Source of the DNA: a virus
Virus record (IMG/VR): IMGVR_UViG_3300030406_002001
Location: 1-64,000 of that record
Reading direction: 5' to 3' (one strand)
Length of the DNA: 64,000 nucleotides
The notes under the pieces were generated by a model. That model ran no database searches and had not been told where the DNA came from. It worked only from the letters and a program-made list of their open reading frames with translations. Position 1 is the stretch's first letter. Every line of letters starts with the position of its first letter. Shown in pieces: positions 52,968 through 60,303 of the stretch. Made by a program: the position numbers and the translations under genes.

Positions 52968-53225
52968 CTATACGCCAAGTGTATCCCTTGATTGCAAATC
53001 TGCAGTAACCAAGAATCCTTGACCTCCACGTCGACCTGTCAGTAATGACCTTCTGCCACGTTGCCCTGCCACTTGTGCCACTCTATCTTGGAACTGTTCG
53101 TCCTTTAACTTACGTCTTTCAGCGAGTTCTTCTCTACGTGCCTGTGCTCTCTGACGGCGCAATGACTCATCAGGTGGCGGCGGTGGTGGTGGTGGTGGTG
53201 GTCTTGAGCCTCCTCCTACACACAT
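52968..53225 (-). CDS. Polyproline small protein with SLLTG/TLG C-terminus
   Basis: 85 aa. A run of ten prolines near the start (GGGSRPPPPPPP), an Arg-rich helix, then GRRSLLTGRRGGQGFL and DTLGV at the end. It corresponds to 18332-18529 of module A in position and in the proline-run plus terminal TLG layout. Starts 1 base from the TerL stop. Confidence 0.65.
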   Translation of the reverse strand: MCVGGGSRPPPPPPPPPPDESLRRQRAQARREELAERRKLKDEQFQDRVAQVAGQRGRRSLLTGRRGGQGFLVTADLQSRDTLGV

Positions 53226-54730
53226 TATCTTCTCCTTTCGTATATGCTTTTAGGTTTTAAATTAAAAACATTAAAATTTCTTTTTGCTATTATAGGTTTA
53301 CTAGATTTATTACCCATTGTCAAAGTTCTTCCTTCGCCTGCTCCAAGTAATAAATATTGAAGTGCATCATGAATATGTGAAAATCTATTTTTATTTGGCT
53401 TTTCATCATAACGTTCTCCACTTACTTGGAGTCTACGATAATGATAACCACCTGTAAATCCTTTAATAAGATTTGTACAACTTTTATCTACAAGTAAACC
53501 ACTTTCACCATCAACCATTCTATTAAGTGTAGCATTTACAGATTCTAAACGTAAACTTACATCATTGCTAGGTGCGGGTCTTGCCATAATGCCTAGTCCT
53601 TTTAATATTTGAAATGGTGTATTTTCATCTGTTTGAACCCTATGGTCACCTGCAGGGTCACCAAATATTTGAAATGGGCGTGGTAAATACTTTGTCATAC
53701 TCATTTTCATAAGTTCTGCAAAACGAACAATACCCATATCTTCTGCAACAAGTTCTTCGCATACAACCCACCGATTTCTAATTTTTTGTGCAAAGACACA
53801 GGCAGGAGTTAATCCAAAGTCAATCCCAATATAAATAGGTAATTGTGGTGCAAGGGCTAGTTCTCCTTTAGCTACATGAACATCAGTTCTAAATGATTCA
53901 TATACAGGTTTACCATCTTCTATTTGTCCTAATTTATTTAAAACATATACATCAATCCAAGATTTGGTCTTACCACGTATAATATTTTGGTAATAATTTT
54001 TTGTAAGATTTTTACTATTTTCTTGTTTTGGATTTTCTTTATAACTTTCTATTTCTTTTTCATTATTACGTTGTTCTAATAACGCAGGTGGTTGATTCCA
54101 AAACTTCCAATTATCTGGAGTTATTAACATTTTTGCTTCTTGTTTACTTATATAATCTGGAATAATTGATTCACCAGACATGATACTCCACCAGTGGTCT
54201 GTATCTGGAGGGTTGGTATCGCAAATAACACCATACCATGTTGGGCCACCATCACGCATAGATGGAAAACGACCAACACGCATAGAACAAGCATCAACAA
54301 TTGACTTAGGAATCTCTCTAGCTTCATTTATCCAAACTCCTGTTAGTTCTAAAGATAATAACTTTTTAACATCTTCTGGTCTATCTAAAGCTAAAAATAT
54401 AACTTCAAGGTCTATATCACCTTTTTGTATCTTATGTGTATAAGGCACACTCCATGTAAATGTACCCCAATCTTCTTCGGGAAACCAATCTAACCATGTT
54501 TTTATAGTTGTTGTTTTAAGTTGTGGGTTTGTATTTCTTATGACTGCCCATCTAGATTTACGTATACCATCTTCTGATTTTGCTTGAGTTATTGCTGTTT
54601 TAATTATTTCTATACAACAGGCAACAGATTTACCCGAGCCAACAGGCCCACGTATACCTCTAAAAAAACTTTTATTTTTAAGAAACTCTTTAAGAGTATC
54701 ACCATCTGGCTTATAGTTTAGTGATGCCAT
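53225..54730 (-). CDS. terL: Terminase large subunit (module B)
   Basis: 501 aa. P-loop GPVGSGKS at residues 28-35, VWINEARE as Walker B, and a nuclease domain starting PIYIGIDFGLTPACVF with later FGDPAGD. Different from the module A TerL in P-loop type, length and most sequence, so the two modules likely package by different rules. Overlaps the upstream gene by 20 bases. Confidence 0.95.
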   Translation of the reverse strand: MASLNYKPDGDTLKEFLKNKSFFRGIRGPVGSGKSVACCIEIIKTAITQAKSEDGIRKSRWAVIRNTNPQLKTTTIKTWLDWFPEEDWGTFTWSVPYTHKIQKGDIDLEVIFLALDRPEDVKKLLSLELTGVWINEAREIPKSIVDACSMRVGRFPSMRDGGPTWYGVICDTNPPDTDHWWSIMSGESIIPDYISKQEAKMLITPDNWKFWNQPPALLEQRNNEKEIESYKENPKQENSKNLTKNYYQNIIRGKTKSWIDVYVLNKLGQIEDGKPVYESFRTDVHVAKGELALAPQLPIYIGIDFGLTPACVFAQKIRNRWVVCEELVAEDMGIVRFAELMKMSMTKYLPRPFQIFGDPAGDHRVQTDENTPFQILKGLGIMARPAPSNDVSLRLESVNATLNRMVDGESGLLVDKSCTNLIKGFTGGYHYRRLQVSGERYDEKPNKNRFSHIHDALQYLLLGAGEGRTLTMGNKSSKPIIAKRNFNVFNLKPKSIYERRR

Positions 54731-54905
54731 AATCTACAGCTAGTTTAATTAATTTTTCTCTAGCGTTTTCAGATAATGATTCTATTATTCTGTCCGCTTC
54801 ATGATTGGTAACAAATTCTTTTGGGTAGTGTTTCATATGTTGTGATTTCACCACAGTACGTAATGTGTCTATTTCTTTAATAGATAATCGTGTAAATAGC
54901 GTCAT
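54711..54905 (-). CDS. Small late protein before TerL (64 aa)
   Basis: MTLFTRLSIKEIDTLRTVVK, then a helical charged C-terminus (SENAREKLIKLAVDYGITKL). Overlaps TerL by 20 bases and the next gene by 4. Soluble helical protein, unknown role. Confidence 0.6.
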   Translation of the reverse strand: MTLFTRLSIKEIDTLRTVVKSQHMKHYPKEFVTNHEADRIIESLSENAREKLIKLAVDYGITKL

Positions 54906-55303
54906 ACTCTTCTATATTTTCTAACTTTTCTTGCTATTGCTCTTGGTTGTTTACTAAACTGTTTACCACTAGCTTTATCTTTTCTTTTCTTTGCAGTTGT
55001 ACGAGCATATTCTGCTGATGATAAACTTTTAATTGCTTTTGATGGAAGATAGCGTTCACCTGTTTCAGAAGATTTTTTACCGGACTTTGTTCTCCATTTT
55101 TGTTTTGACCACTTTGCAAGTGAGGTTTTTGATTTACCACCACCACTATAACCACCACCTGCTTTTTTATAGGCTTTGACGGCGGCTTGGGCTTTTCTAC
55201 CTGACCATTGACCTGCACCTGTGCCATGACTTGCTTGTGCTTTTATACGTGCAACAATTCTTTTCCAAAGACTTGGTTTAGTTTTTTTTGCTGTCTTGCT
55301 CAT
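54902..55303 (-). CDS. Basic late protein, DUF5872-like (133 aa)
   Basis: Very Lys/Arg/Ser-rich. WKRIVARIKAQASHGTGAGQ, AVKAYKKAGGGYSGG and SLAKWSKQKWRTKSGKKSSE, then ERYLPSKAIKSLSSAEYAR resemble the DUF5872-type family seen beside terminase genes in marine phages. Likely nucleic-acid-binding or capsid-internal; unproven. Confidence 0.65.
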   Translation of the reverse strand: MSKTAKKTKPSLWKRIVARIKAQASHGTGAGQWSGRKAQAAVKAYKKAGGGYSGGGKSKTSLAKWSKQKWRTKSGKKSSETGERYLPSKAIKSLSSAEYARTTAKKRKDKASGKQFSKQPRAIARKVRKYRRV

Positions 55304-55521
55304 TTTTTTGCTCTATTAAATGCTATTGATGTAATTCGTATATTAGCTAAACTATTATTTCTTGGATTACCATCTCTATGGTCTATATCTTTTTTGTCAT
55401 TTTTACTTACTCTTTTTAATCGTATAAGTAATCTACGCATTTTGTTGCGGTGTGCTCTATCTTTTTTTTGTGACGAAGATGATTGGAATTTAGCATATTC
55501 GTCCTTATAATCTCTATGCAT
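55300..55521 (-). CDS. Small HNH-like protein (73 aa)
   Basis: DKKDIDHRDGNPRNNSLANI with an arginine-rich N-terminus is the core of small HNH-type proteins (DxDHxxGNPxNNSxxNL) often encoded beside TerL. It lacks CxxC zinc knuckles. A packaging-linked nicking role is possible. Overlaps the next gene by 4 bases. Confidence 0.7.
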   Translation of the reverse strand: MHRDYKDEYAKFQSSSSQKKDRAHRNKMRRLLIRLKRVSKNDKKDIDHRDGNPRNNSLANIRITSIAFNRAKK

Positions 55522-55522
55522 T

Positions 55523-55681
55523 TTATTGAGTGTAAACTATTTTTTTTGCCATTTCTTCAGCAACTTCTTTGCTATGTCCACGTATCATTTTAATTTGTAC
55601 ATAATCAGCAAACTGTTTGGCTCTATGATTTTTAAGTTCTTTTTTTTCATTAGCAAGTATTTTATCTGCTATTGCTTCCAT
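55523..55681 (-). CDS. Small helical late protein (52 aa)
   Basis: ATG at 55679-55681, stop at 55523. Reads MEAIADKILANEKKELKNHR, then QFADYVQIKMIRGHSKEVAE; charged helices. It fills the gap between the 435-aa basic protein and the HNH-like gene. Unknown function. Confidence 0.55.
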   Translation of the reverse strand: MEAIADKILANEKKELKNHRAKQFADYVQIKMIRGHSKEVAEEMAKKIVYTQ

Positions 55682-55685
55682 TTTT

Positions 55686-56993
55686 TTACTTTTTTTTGTC
55701 ATATTTATCTAATATTTTTTTTAGTTGTTGTCCATATACTCTAACAAGTCCCTGACTTGCTGTGTTTGATATTATTTTATTTTCTGTTTGTTTTATAATG
55801 TCTTCTCTTAATTTATTTGCTTTTGCCCTATCTGCATTAGTTAAATTAATTTTACCTTTTGAGCCAATAAGACTTCTAAACTTTTCTGTTATTGCTGTAC
55901 GTAATTGTTTTGCATCTACTTCTCCTTTAACAGCCTTATCATATGTTTTATCTTTTTCTGTTTTAGGATTTTTAGAATCAACAAATTTATTTAATCTTTT
56001 TTGTGCTTGTTCTCTTTTTACTCGTCTACTGCTTTTTTGTGGTGGTTGTGACCTTGCTCCTGTTTTTAATTTTGTTGGTTGTATTTTTTTACCAACTTTC
56101 TCAACTGTTTCTCCAACTTTTCTTCGAACAACAAGTTCACCTCTTTTAAACATATCAACAGCTTTACCCAATCGTTTTTTTACTGCACCACTTTCTAATC
56201 TAGTTTTACGTAATTTTTTACCTAATACTTTACGTTTACCTTCTGATTCTGCTAATTTCTCTGCATCTGTTTTAGATTGTGTTTTTTTAGTAGTTGTTTT
56301 TTTAGTAGTTGTTTTTTCTGTGGTTTTAGCTTTTGGTCTACCACGTGCATCTCGTGGTTGTTTCTTTGCCAAGTCTGCCTGTGGAAATCTTTTCTTGTAT
56401 GCTTTAGTAAATCGTGCAAGTCCTTTTTTAAATGCCGATTTGCCTTTTTTCATAAGTGCTTTACCTACAGGTGTTTTTGCAAAAAGTTGTGCTCCTCTAC
56501 CTAATCCACGAATAAATACTGGAGTTAAAGCTAAACCTGCTACAGTTCCAACTGTTTTTAATACTTTTTTATTACGTGCATCACGTCTTGCTTTTTCTTC
56601 TGCTGTTAATGGTTTTCTGTCTGCTCTACGTCTAAGTCTTTGTTTTTTGTTGCCTTGTTGACGGACAGGTTCTGCTTTTTGTTTTGACTCTTCTGCTTTC
56701 TCTCTATTTAATCTATTTATTAATTCAGTATCATCAACTCCTGTTTGTTTTTTTTCAACTACCTTTTTTTCTTTTACAGGTGATATATTTTCTTTTTGAA
56801 CAGGTATTGGCTTTGGAACTGTTGTTGATTCACCATAACCTTGTGCTTTAGTTCCTGTGCCTTGTTCTTGTCTTTCATTATCAGATTCACCACGACGTGT
56901 AGCAAACTCACCCATTCTAGCAATAGCTGTATAGTTTGTAGGATTTAAACGTAGAAGACGTCTACGTTTTCTTTCTCTTTCTGCTTTATCCAC
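55686..56993 (-). CDS. Large highly basic protein (435 aa)
   Basis: Starts with GTG at 56993. Lys/Arg/Thr/Ala-rich over its length, with histone-tail-like tracts (KAKTTEKTTTKKTTTKKTQS) and one short hydrophobic stretch (GTVAGLALTPVFIRGLG, about residues 140-158). No enzyme motif. Its place among terminase-side late genes suggests a virion protein that binds DNA or perhaps a membrane. I do not recognise the family. Confidence 0.6.
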   Translation of the reverse strand: MDKAERERKRRRLLRLNPTNYTAIARMGEFATRRGESDNERQEQGTGTKAQGYGESTTVPKPIPVQKENISPVKEKKVVEKKQTGVDDTELINRLNREKAEESKQKAEPVRQQGNKKQRLRRRADRKPLTAEEKARRDARNKKVLKTVGTVAGLALTPVFIRGLGRGAQLFAKTPVGKALMKKGKSAFKKGLARFTKAYKKRFPQADLAKKQPRDARGRPKAKTTEKTTTKKTTTKKTQSKTDAEKLAESEGKRKVLGKKLRKTRLESGAVKKRLGKAVDMFKRGELVVRRKVGETVEKVGKKIQPTKLKTGARSQPPQKSSRRVKREQAQKRLNKFVDSKNPKTEKDKTYDKAVKGEVDAKQLRTAITEKFRSLIGSKGKINLTNADRAKANKLREDIIKQTENKIISNTASQGLVRVYGQQLKKILDKYDKKK

Positions 56994-57090
56994 TTTTCTT
57001 CCTTTTTAATTTTTTAAAATCAGCACCTGTAATTTTATTACGTGGTTTTGCAACACGGGCAATTTTTTTTTGTTTAGGACTTAATCGCAT
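56986..57090 (-). CDS. Tiny basic late protein (34 aa)
   Basis: ATG at 57088-57090; reads MRLSPKQKKIARVAKPRNKI, then TGADFKKLK. The LSPKQKKIA...NKITGADF pattern is common in small marine-phage late proteins. Overlaps the genes on both sides. Unknown role. Confidence 0.5.
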   Translation of the reverse strand: MRLSPKQKKIARVAKPRNKITGADFKKLKRKKSG

Positions 57091-57268
57091 TTTTACCTTT
57101 CATTTTCATAATTTTTCTTTTAACACTAGCAGGTAAATCTTTAAAGTGAAATAATTTTTCACTTGTTTTATTATGTGTCTTACCTGTATGTGTTTCTCCA
57201 TTAGGCATTTTATGAGTACCCCCCTTATGGACAGACCCATCTTTTTTATAGTGAGGTACTCCTTTCAT
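57074..57268 (-). CDS. Small Lys/His-rich late protein (64 aa)
   Basis: MKGVPHYKKDGSVHKGGTHK, then MPNGETHTGKTHNKTS and a basic end. The repeated THxG/KTH pattern is typical of short DNA- or virion-interior proteins of marine phages. Overlaps neighbouring tiny genes. Function unknown. Confidence 0.6.
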   Translation of the reverse strand: MKGVPHYKKDGSVHKGGTHKMPNGETHTGKTHNKTSEKLFHFKDLPASVKRKIMKMKGKNAIKS

Positions 57269-57318
57269 TAGTACCCTTTTTTCTTTTTTTTCTTCATTGG
57301 CATTTTTTTTCCGGGCAT
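57268..57318 (-). CDS. Tiny Lys-rich ORF (16 aa)
   Basis: MPGKKMPMKKKKKKGY, with a good ribosome site (AAAGGAAAG) upstream and a TAATG link to the next gene. Very short, but the spacing and signal fit a coupled peptide. May be a leader for translational coupling. Confidence 0.35.
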   Translation of the reverse strand: MPGKKMPMKKKKKKGY

Positions 57319-57319
57319 T

Positions 57320-57622
57320 TTACTTTCCTTTCTTTTTTTTATTTTTTAATCGTATGGACATACGCTTTGCTTTGGCTCTTGCATCTGCCTTGCTCGACGC
57401 ACCCCATGCACGTAATGATAACAAAAGTCGTGTTGGTTTTCCATCTTTATATTCTGGACCGGGCATATTACCCATTCTTGCTAGAAAAGATGCACGTCTT
57501 GGATTATCTCCACGTTTGACAGGAGGACGTAATGTACCTCCTTTATAAGATGCACGACCTTTGGCATTTAATCCTCCCTTAGGATTCTTACCTGCCTTTC
57601 TTTGCCATGCGGGTGTTTTCAT
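57320..57622 (-). CDS. DUF6321-like basic protein (100 aa)
   Basis: GGLNAKGRASYKGGTLRPPV, NPRRASFLARMGNMPGPEYK and GKPTRLLLSLRAWGASSKAD match the family at 33222-33494. Arg codons are CGT here but mostly AGA in the other copy, so they are diverged copies and not a recent duplication. Role unknown. Confidence 0.75.
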   Translation of the reverse strand: MKTPAWQRKAGKNPKGGLNAKGRASYKGGTLRPPVKRGDNPRRASFLARMGNMPGPEYKDGKPTRLLLSLRAWGASSKADARAKAKRMSIRLKNKKKKGK

Positions 57623-57912
57623 TTACTTTTTAATTTTTTAGCTTTTTTCTTAGCTAATCTTTTTTTTCTAGCTGTTTCTATTTTATTTTCTGCTTTATCT
57701 TTTTCTAAAAGACGACGTACCGGAGTTATAAATCTATCTCTTGAGCGTTTTGGCTTTGATGCTCTTTCTCCAGATGTTTCTGGATTAATAGTTACCATAT
57801 ATCCACCAAGTGTTTTATGTTGTTTTGCACCCGTAAAAGGATTTACATTCTTTGATGTAACCATACTACCAAATTTTCTAACAGACTTTTTCTGAAACTT
57901 TTTATTTGTCAT
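57619..57912 (-). CDS. Basic late protein (97 aa)
   Basis: MTNKKFQKKSVRKFGSMVTS, then NPFTGAKQHKTLGGYMVTIN and a Lys-rich tail. Overlaps the DUF6321-like gene by 4 bases. Soluble and strongly basic, without membrane segments. Unknown role. Confidence 0.6.
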   Translation of the reverse strand: MTNKKFQKKSVRKFGSMVTSKNVNPFTGAKQHKTLGGYMVTINPETSGERASKPKRSRDRFITPVRRLLEKDKAENKIETARKKRLAKKKAKKLKSK

Positions 57913-58053
57913 AACCGAACCTTAACAGAAAAAAAAATAAAAAGCAACGAACCTTGAACAACTTTAACGAGAGGATGGTACTTCTACTATGGTGGCGTCA
58001 GCTGTTTTTCTAACCTACCCTATGATTTATACTTGCGTTGCGGTGTAAAAATC

Positions 58054-58416
58054 TTACGTCAGGTCTATATTGATAGAGAAATCACCTTTAACTAGGTGCT
58101 GATGCTTGTCAGGTGCTTTAAATCCTGCCCTGTCAAGTATATCTTTACTGGCTTCCAACTGTACGTACTCTGATTTAGCATCAGTACAGAGTCTAAGTAA
58201 CGTGCTACTTGCCTTCGTCGCACTCAGTCCTAACGTTCTTTGTATCTCTTGATTCATATATTGCTGTACCTTTGGAGTTCGTAGCATCTTACTTGCACTA
58301 ACACGGGCACTAGTGCCCTTGTATCCTGCGACTTTGGACGCCTTGGTTATCGTACAACCTGTGGCTACGAGTGTATCCACTAACAATTTCGCCTTTGCTG
58401 ATATTTCGTTGCTCAT
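58054..58416 (-). CDS. terS: Putative terminase small subunit (module B)
   Basis: 120 aa. KAKLLVDTLVATGCTITKAS, then KVAGYKGTSARVSASKMLRT forms a helix-turn-helix of small terminase type (AAxxAGY..), followed by KVQQYMNQEI and helices. First gene of late B with a strong promoter upstream. Within the gene a perfect 14-bp palindrome GGGCACTAGTGCCC occurs at 58305-58318. Confidence 0.75.
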   Translation of the reverse strand: MSNEISAKAKLLVDTLVATGCTITKASKVAGYKGTSARVSASKMLRTPKVQQYMNQEIQRTLGLSATKASSTLLRLCTDAKSEYVQLEASKDILDRAGFKAPDKHQHLVKGDFSINIDLT

Positions 58417-58430
58417 AACTACTAACTCTT

Positions 58431-58459
58431 CTTATACTTGTTAATCTTTCATTTGTCAA
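58431..58459 (-). promoter_or_regulatory. Late B promoter upstream of terS
   Basis: On the minus strand TTGACA (58454-58459), a 17-base spacer and TATAAG (58431-58436), a near-consensus sigma70-type promoter 15 bases before the terS start. No phage RNA polymerase is seen in the window, so host polymerase use is likely. Confidence 0.85.
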
Positions 58460-58513
58460 CATACCATGTATCATTGAGATACTACACCTATGAAAAGATA
58501 TGCTGAGCATACC

Positions 58514-58542
58514 AGAACGGCTAAGAAGCCGTTCTTTCTTTT
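58514..58542 (+). terminator. Terminator-like hairpin facing early B
   Basis: AGAACGGCT / AGCCGTTCT, a perfect 9-bp stem (58514-58522 with 58527-58535) with an AAGA loop, followed by TTCTTTT on the plus strand. No plus gene precedes it closely, so it may insulate or end a short transcript. Confidence 0.7.
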
Positions 58543-58571
58543 CAAAGCTTCCGTATCTCTTTTATAATAAT

Positions 58572-58633
58572 CATACTTGCCACATTGCAAGTATGCAAAA
58601 ATGTCACCTTACTTTGTGGTATTACAAAGTAAG
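58572..58633. repeat. Two tandem perfect hairpins
   Basis: CATACTTGC / GCAAGTATG (58572-58580 with 58587-58595, 6-nt loop) and CTTACTTTGT / ACAAAGTAAG (58608-58617 with 58624-58633, 6-nt loop). Related ATCATACTTTGCC follows at about 58648-58660. Iteron-like arrangement in the control region between the late and early B modules. A TATAAT at 58641-58646 lies just after. Confidence 0.75.
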
Positions 58634-58657
58634 CAAAAAATATAATATCATACTTTG

Positions 58658-58831
58658 CCTTTTACCACGTCCCGATAATTATAGTACAAGAAAAAAGACA
58701 GCACGGTGGGTCCCGGCACTTCGTGCCACCCTTCCGGCGTACGCTTTTGTCTTGTACTAAATTTCGGCTCAGGTTGGGTGCCCGCAATCAAGATTGCGAC
58801 CCTGCCCTGCGGTAAACTACGTGGTAAAAGG
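58658..58831 (+). ncRNA. Candidate structured RNA with three-way junction
   Basis: A perfect 13-bp closing stem pairs 58658-58670 with 58819-58831 (CCTTTTACCACGT / ACGTGGTAAAAGG). Inside, a 9-bp stem TAGTACAAG / CTTGTACTA (58682-58690 with 58751-58759) carries a hairpin GGGT-ccc-GGCAC-ttc-GTGCC-ACCC (58708-58731). A second arm at 58776-58802 has the same layout, GGGT-gcc-CGCAAT-caag-ATTGCG-ACCC, flanked by CAGG/CCTG. GC content is far above the surroundings. A TATAAT at 58641-58646 would start a plus transcript about at the closing stem. Strand and function are inferred; a 5' leader element or DNA structure (origin) is also possible. Confidence 0.6.
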
Positions 58832-58835
58832 AAGA

Positions 58836-58868
58836 GTGATATTTGTATATTATGTATACAGGTATCAC
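58836..58868 (+). promoter_or_regulatory. Inverted-repeat control site before early B
   Basis: GTGATA (58836-58841) and TATCAC (58863-58868) flank an inner GTATA/TATAC repeat and a TATTAT box, 35 bases before the first early-B gene. A likely operator-promoter. AAAAGGA follows as ribosome site. Confidence 0.5.
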
Positions 58869-58902
58869 GTAATATTAACTCATAATAAAAAGGATAAACA
58901 TT

Positions 58903-59421
58903 ATGAAACAACCAAAAAATAAAACAATTGGTAGTGTTGCAAAAATAGTAAACACTATTGTAACTGAGTTAGACCGAACATATACTGCAGGTCTACTCAA
59001 TCAGTATGACGACCCATCTGCGACCTTAGTTGGTTCAATGATTGAGTCTTGTCAGTACCTAATAACTAATGATAAAGCAAAAAATACAACTCTATACATC
59101 TCAAACGAAGCAGATGAAAAATACAATCTGTATCTAAGAGAGCTTGAGGATAAAAAAGAACAACATAATGACCCTAAATTCGCAGGGCCTAAACGTTTTG
59201 ATAACCTTGCTCTTGAAGAAGCAGTTGACTTAGTTGAAGGTAACGGAGGCGACGCTATTGATAGAAAAGTTATCGCTAACTCAAACCTTGAAGCCATCAA
59301 AATGCTACAATCAGACTTGTTTGATTGTTACAAAGCAATGTTTGACAGAGAGTACGTACTTGTTGATGAAAGAAAATCATCAACAGTAACTAAGCGTCCA
59401 TCACGTAAGATGATTGCTTAA
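58903..59421 (+). CDS. First early-B protein, unknown (172 aa)
   Basis: Soluble, helical, mildly acidic (MKQPKNKTIGSVAKIVNTIV, then ELDRTYTAGLLNQYDDPSAT) with a basic C-terminal end (VTKRPSRKMIA). It is expressed alone between a control region and a strong terminator, suggesting an abundant early protein. No family recognised. Confidence 0.75.
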   Translation: MKQPKNKTIGSVAKIVNTIVTELDRTYTAGLLNQYDDPSATLVGSMIESCQYLITNDKAKNTTLYISNEADEKYNLYLRELEDKKEQHNDPKFAGPKRFDNLALEEAVDLVEGNGGDAIDRKVIANSNLEAIKMLQSDLFDCYKAMFDREYVLVDERKSSTVTKRPSRKMIA

Positions 59422-59429
59422 CTAAACTA

Positions 59430-59466
59430 AACCCAAGTGTTACCTTCCTGACACTTGGGTTTTTTT
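59430..59466 (+). terminator. Strong Rho-independent terminator
   Basis: AACCCAAGTGT / ACACTTGGGTT, an 11-bp perfect stem with a 10-nt loop followed by TTTTT. Ends the 58903 transcript. Confidence 0.93.
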
Positions 59467-59478
59467 ATGATTACGGAA

Positions 59479-59508
59479 CACCCCCTTGTGCTTCGCACGG
59501 CGGGGGTG
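59479..59508. repeat. GC-rich hairpin
   Basis: CACCCCC / GGGGGTG (59479-59485 with 59502-59508) enclosing GTGC-ttc-GCAC with an asymmetric tt/ggc internal loop. No T-run follows. The TTC triloop and stacked layout resemble arms of the 58658-58831 element. Confidence 0.65.
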
Positions 59509-59559
59509 CCACCTTCGTATCATTTCACTATCATCAGTACAAAATAAAATCAGTACGAC

Positions 59560-59588
59560 TTGCAATGCAAATGTCAGTACTATATAAT
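59560..59588 (+). promoter_or_regulatory. Early B promoter
   Basis: TTGCAA (59560-59565), 17-base spacer, TATAAT (59583-59588). Three TCAGTAC words at 59534, 59550 and 59574 lie around it. A leader ATAACAATGAAAGGA precedes the next gene and is nearly repeated before 62524. Confidence 0.8.
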
Positions 59589-59608
59589 AACAATGAAAGG
59601 ATAATGTT

Positions 59609-59950
59609 ATGTCAAAATATCTAAATGAAGATTCTCGTAAACATCATTACGAAAGTACAATCGAGTCAACTCACCTCAAGCATATCAATTATATCAATAC
59701 AATGAGGCAGTATGCAAATGAATATCAAGCAACAGTACAAGAAAAAAGTGTTGATATACCTGCACCTATGTTAGAAAAAGCCATGCATAGCTACAAAAAA
59801 ATATTTGATATTACACACGCTATGCTAATAGCAATTGAAAACAATATGTATGATAAAACAGTTTGGGAACAAGGTATGCTAAGTGTAAACCAATACGTAG
59901 ACAGTATGGAAACAATTGCAAACTATGGAGGTACAAATGGCAAAAATTAG
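59609..59950 (+). CDS. Early-B protein, unknown (113 aa)
   Basis: Helical, polar protein (MSKYLNEDSRKHHYESTIES, then KAMHSYKKIFDITHAMLIAI). ATG preceded by GAAAGGA. Overlaps the next gene by 14 bases. No family recognised. Confidence 0.65.
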   Translation: MSKYLNEDSRKHHYESTIESTHLKHINYINTMRQYANEYQATVQEKSVDIPAPMLEKAMHSYKKIFDITHAMLIAIENNMYDKTVWEQGMLSVNQYVDSMETIANYGGTNGKN

Positions 59951-60155
59951 ACCAACACGCAGAACAACACTAAAACTAAAAAGAACACTAGCAAGATATC
60001 AAGAAGAATATTACATCAATGACCAAGCTATACTTGCAGGTCAATGTGATGATGAAGAGCGGCAAAAATTTTTAGACAAAGAAATCAAAGCTATATGTAA
60101 TTTACTAAACTATGATTTTGTACAAACAATGGAGCAATACTATGAAAACAAATGA
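59937..60155 (+). CDS. Small basic early-B protein (72 aa)
   Basis: Start at ATG 59937 because GGAGG lies just upstream. Reads MAKIRPTRRTTLKLKRTLAR, basic start and acidic end, with a helical middle. Coupled with the genes on either side. Unknown role. Confidence 0.6.
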   Translation: MAKIRPTRRTTLKLKRTLARYQEEYYINDQAILAGQCDDEERQKFLDKEIKAICNLLNYDFVQTMEQYYENK

Positions 60156-60303
60156 ACGTAAAGAACTGCGCACACAAATACAAAATGTAATCACAGCAAT
60201 GGAAAAAGATATGCAAGTACAGAACATCTACACAAAACATGTCTTATACAAATACGTTGCTTCATTACAAACTATTGACAATTATCTAGAGAATTCAACG
60301 TAG
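60142..60303 (+). CDS. Small early-B protein (53 aa)
   Basis: Start at ATG 60142 (GGAGC upstream). MKTNERKELRTQIQNVITAM, helical and charged. Last gene before the structured leader at 60304. Unknown role. Confidence 0.55.
   Translation: MKTNERKELRTQIQNVITAMEKDMQVQNIYTKHVLYKYVASLQTIDNYLENST

Noticed and set aside
55762-56661. 299-aa plus-strand reading frame opposite the basic protein
   Set aside because: It is the complement of a Lys/Arg-rich gene and reads as Phe/Leu/Cys-rich sequence with no ribosome site; the minus-strand gene fits the operon.
59534-59580. TCAGTAC triplet as a specific operator
   Set aside because: The word also appears in nearby coding DNA (about 59050 and 61213), so enrichment at the promoter is not convincing without a count.
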